Shown: piece by piece, positions 63,583 through 64,000 of the stretch
How the letters are laid out: each line of letters begins with the position of its first letter
How positions within the stretch are numbered: position 1 is the stretch's first letter
Origin: Desulfoarculaceae bacterium
GTDB taxonomy: Bacteria; Desulfobacterota; Desulfobulbia; Desulfobulbales; Desulfocapsaceae
NCBI GenBank assembly: GCA_019429465.1
Contig: JAHYIV010000001.1
Span: 62,001 to 126,000, forward strand
Length of the DNA stretch: 64,000 nt
Direction of reading: 5' to 3'
Translations under genes and position numbers: made by a program
The notes under the pieces: model-generated
Database searches by the model: none
The model's input: only the letters and a program-made list of their open reading frames with translations
What the model was told of the DNA's origin: nothing

Positions 63583-63612
63583 ATCCGGAAAGAGCAACCG
63601 CTCTTTCCGGAT
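63583..63612 (-). terminator. Intrinsic terminator of rplY
   Basis: ATCCGGAAAGAGC and GCTCTTTCCGGAT form a 13-bp perfect stem with an AACC loop. Read on the minus strand it is followed by TTTTTGTTTTT, so it ends the rplY transcript before pth. Confidence 0.9.
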
Positions 63613-63645
63613 AATAAAAAAAAAAGACAAACAGCTTGTTGAAGA

Positions 63646-64000
63646 TCAGGCTGCTGACGGTGACAGAATTGTAACACAGATAGCATCAGCATTTGTCACA
63701 ATCTTGACATTTTCGGGAATTGTCAAGTTGCTGACCAGAAATTCATCACCAATGGCCAACTCAGTCACATCAACTTGCAGAGTGTCAGGAATATCAAGTG
63801 GATTTCCTTCCAGGATTACTGTTTTGGTACCGACTTCCAAAATCCCACCAACATCAACACCCTTGGCCACACCGTCAATAACCAGCTCAACAGTAAACTT
63901 CCGGGCTTCATCAAGGGGTATCTCATAAAAATCAGCATGAATCAAGGTATCCCGGACAGGATCCGTCTGCAACGCCTTAATCAGAACATTCCGGGAAGAA
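63646..64000 (-). CDS. rplY: 50S ribosomal protein L25/TL5/Ctc (5' end outside window)
   Basis: The minus-strand frame is open to the edge of the window, so the N-terminus is missing; 117 residues and a stop are visible. SSRNVLIKALQTDPVRD and LIHADFYEIPLDEARKFTVE begin the second half of L25; the rest (VGGILEVGTKTVILEGNPLD, VDVTELAIGDEFLVSNL) is the beta-rich TL5/Ctc C-terminal domain, so this is the long form. It binds 5S rRNA. Confidence 0.93.
   Translation of the reverse strand, partial: SSRNVLIKALQTDPVRDTLIHADFYEIPLDEARKFTVELVIDGVAKGVDVGGILEVGTKTVILEGNPLDIPDTLQVDVTELAIGDEFLVSNLTIPENVKIVTNADAICVTILSPSAA

Overview
This window looks like chromosomal DNA of a Gram-negative, probably anaerobic bacterium of the Desulfobacterota, most like Desulfobulbales. 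That placement is an inference. It rests on LPS heptose genes, STAS-MlaE type lipid transport operons, a DUF3786 iron-sulfur protein, a PEP-synthase/PPDK regulatory protein, an EAL-HDOD protein, and the translation and cell-wall gene order at the right end. No ribosomal RNA or tRNA gene was recognised.

Layout. 1-3.7 kb: the end of an MCE/Mla-type lipid ABC transport operon (permease, ATPase, MCE protein, lipoprotein). 3.7-10.2 kb: a TIM-barrel isomerase-like protein, an Fe-S/DUF3786 protein, a pentapeptide-repeat lipoprotein and dnaE. 10.2-14.5 kb: a decayed sensor gene, ppsR, an alpha/beta hydrolase, a periplasmic-binding-type lipoprotein and dCMP deaminase. 14.7-26.6 kb (minus strand): thiL, gmhB-waaF, a YcaO-TPR protein, an intact and a dead EAL-HDOD gene, tsaE and a YejA-like binding protein. 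26.8-31.5 kb: leuC/leuD-type genes and a GH17-GT2 glucan synthase-like fusion.

31.6-34.7 kb holds the most notable system, a complete diversity-generating retroelement (DGR) on the minus strand. It has a lipoprotein target with a C-terminal variable repeat (VR), an Avd accessory protein, a template repeat (TR), and a reverse transcriptase with a MutS-domain-I-like C-terminal extension. Every TR/VR difference in the roughly 120-bp repeat falls on a template adenine, and 9 of 13 template AAC codons are changed in VR. The element would diversify a surface-exposed C-type-lectin-like (DUF1566-like) lipoprotein.

35-46.5 kb: fbp, a leucyl aminopeptidase, a CNNM/CBS protein, a second MCE transport operon and a P-type cation ATPase. 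46.8-52.5 kb: trmL, serC, a radical SAM protein, rlmN, a SagB-like oxidoreductase, a small SAP-like protein and Hsp20. 53-64 kb (minus strand): a housekeeping run, rplY-pth-carD-rluD-coaE-rho-rpmE-prfA-prmC-murA-cutA.

Scattered through the window is an approximately 160-170 bp MITE-like repeat with imperfect terminal inverted repeats (three full copies and several relics). In three places its end supplies the last codons and stop codon of the neighbouring gene. Two other dispersed repeat families and a short AT-rich repeat around dnaE are also present.
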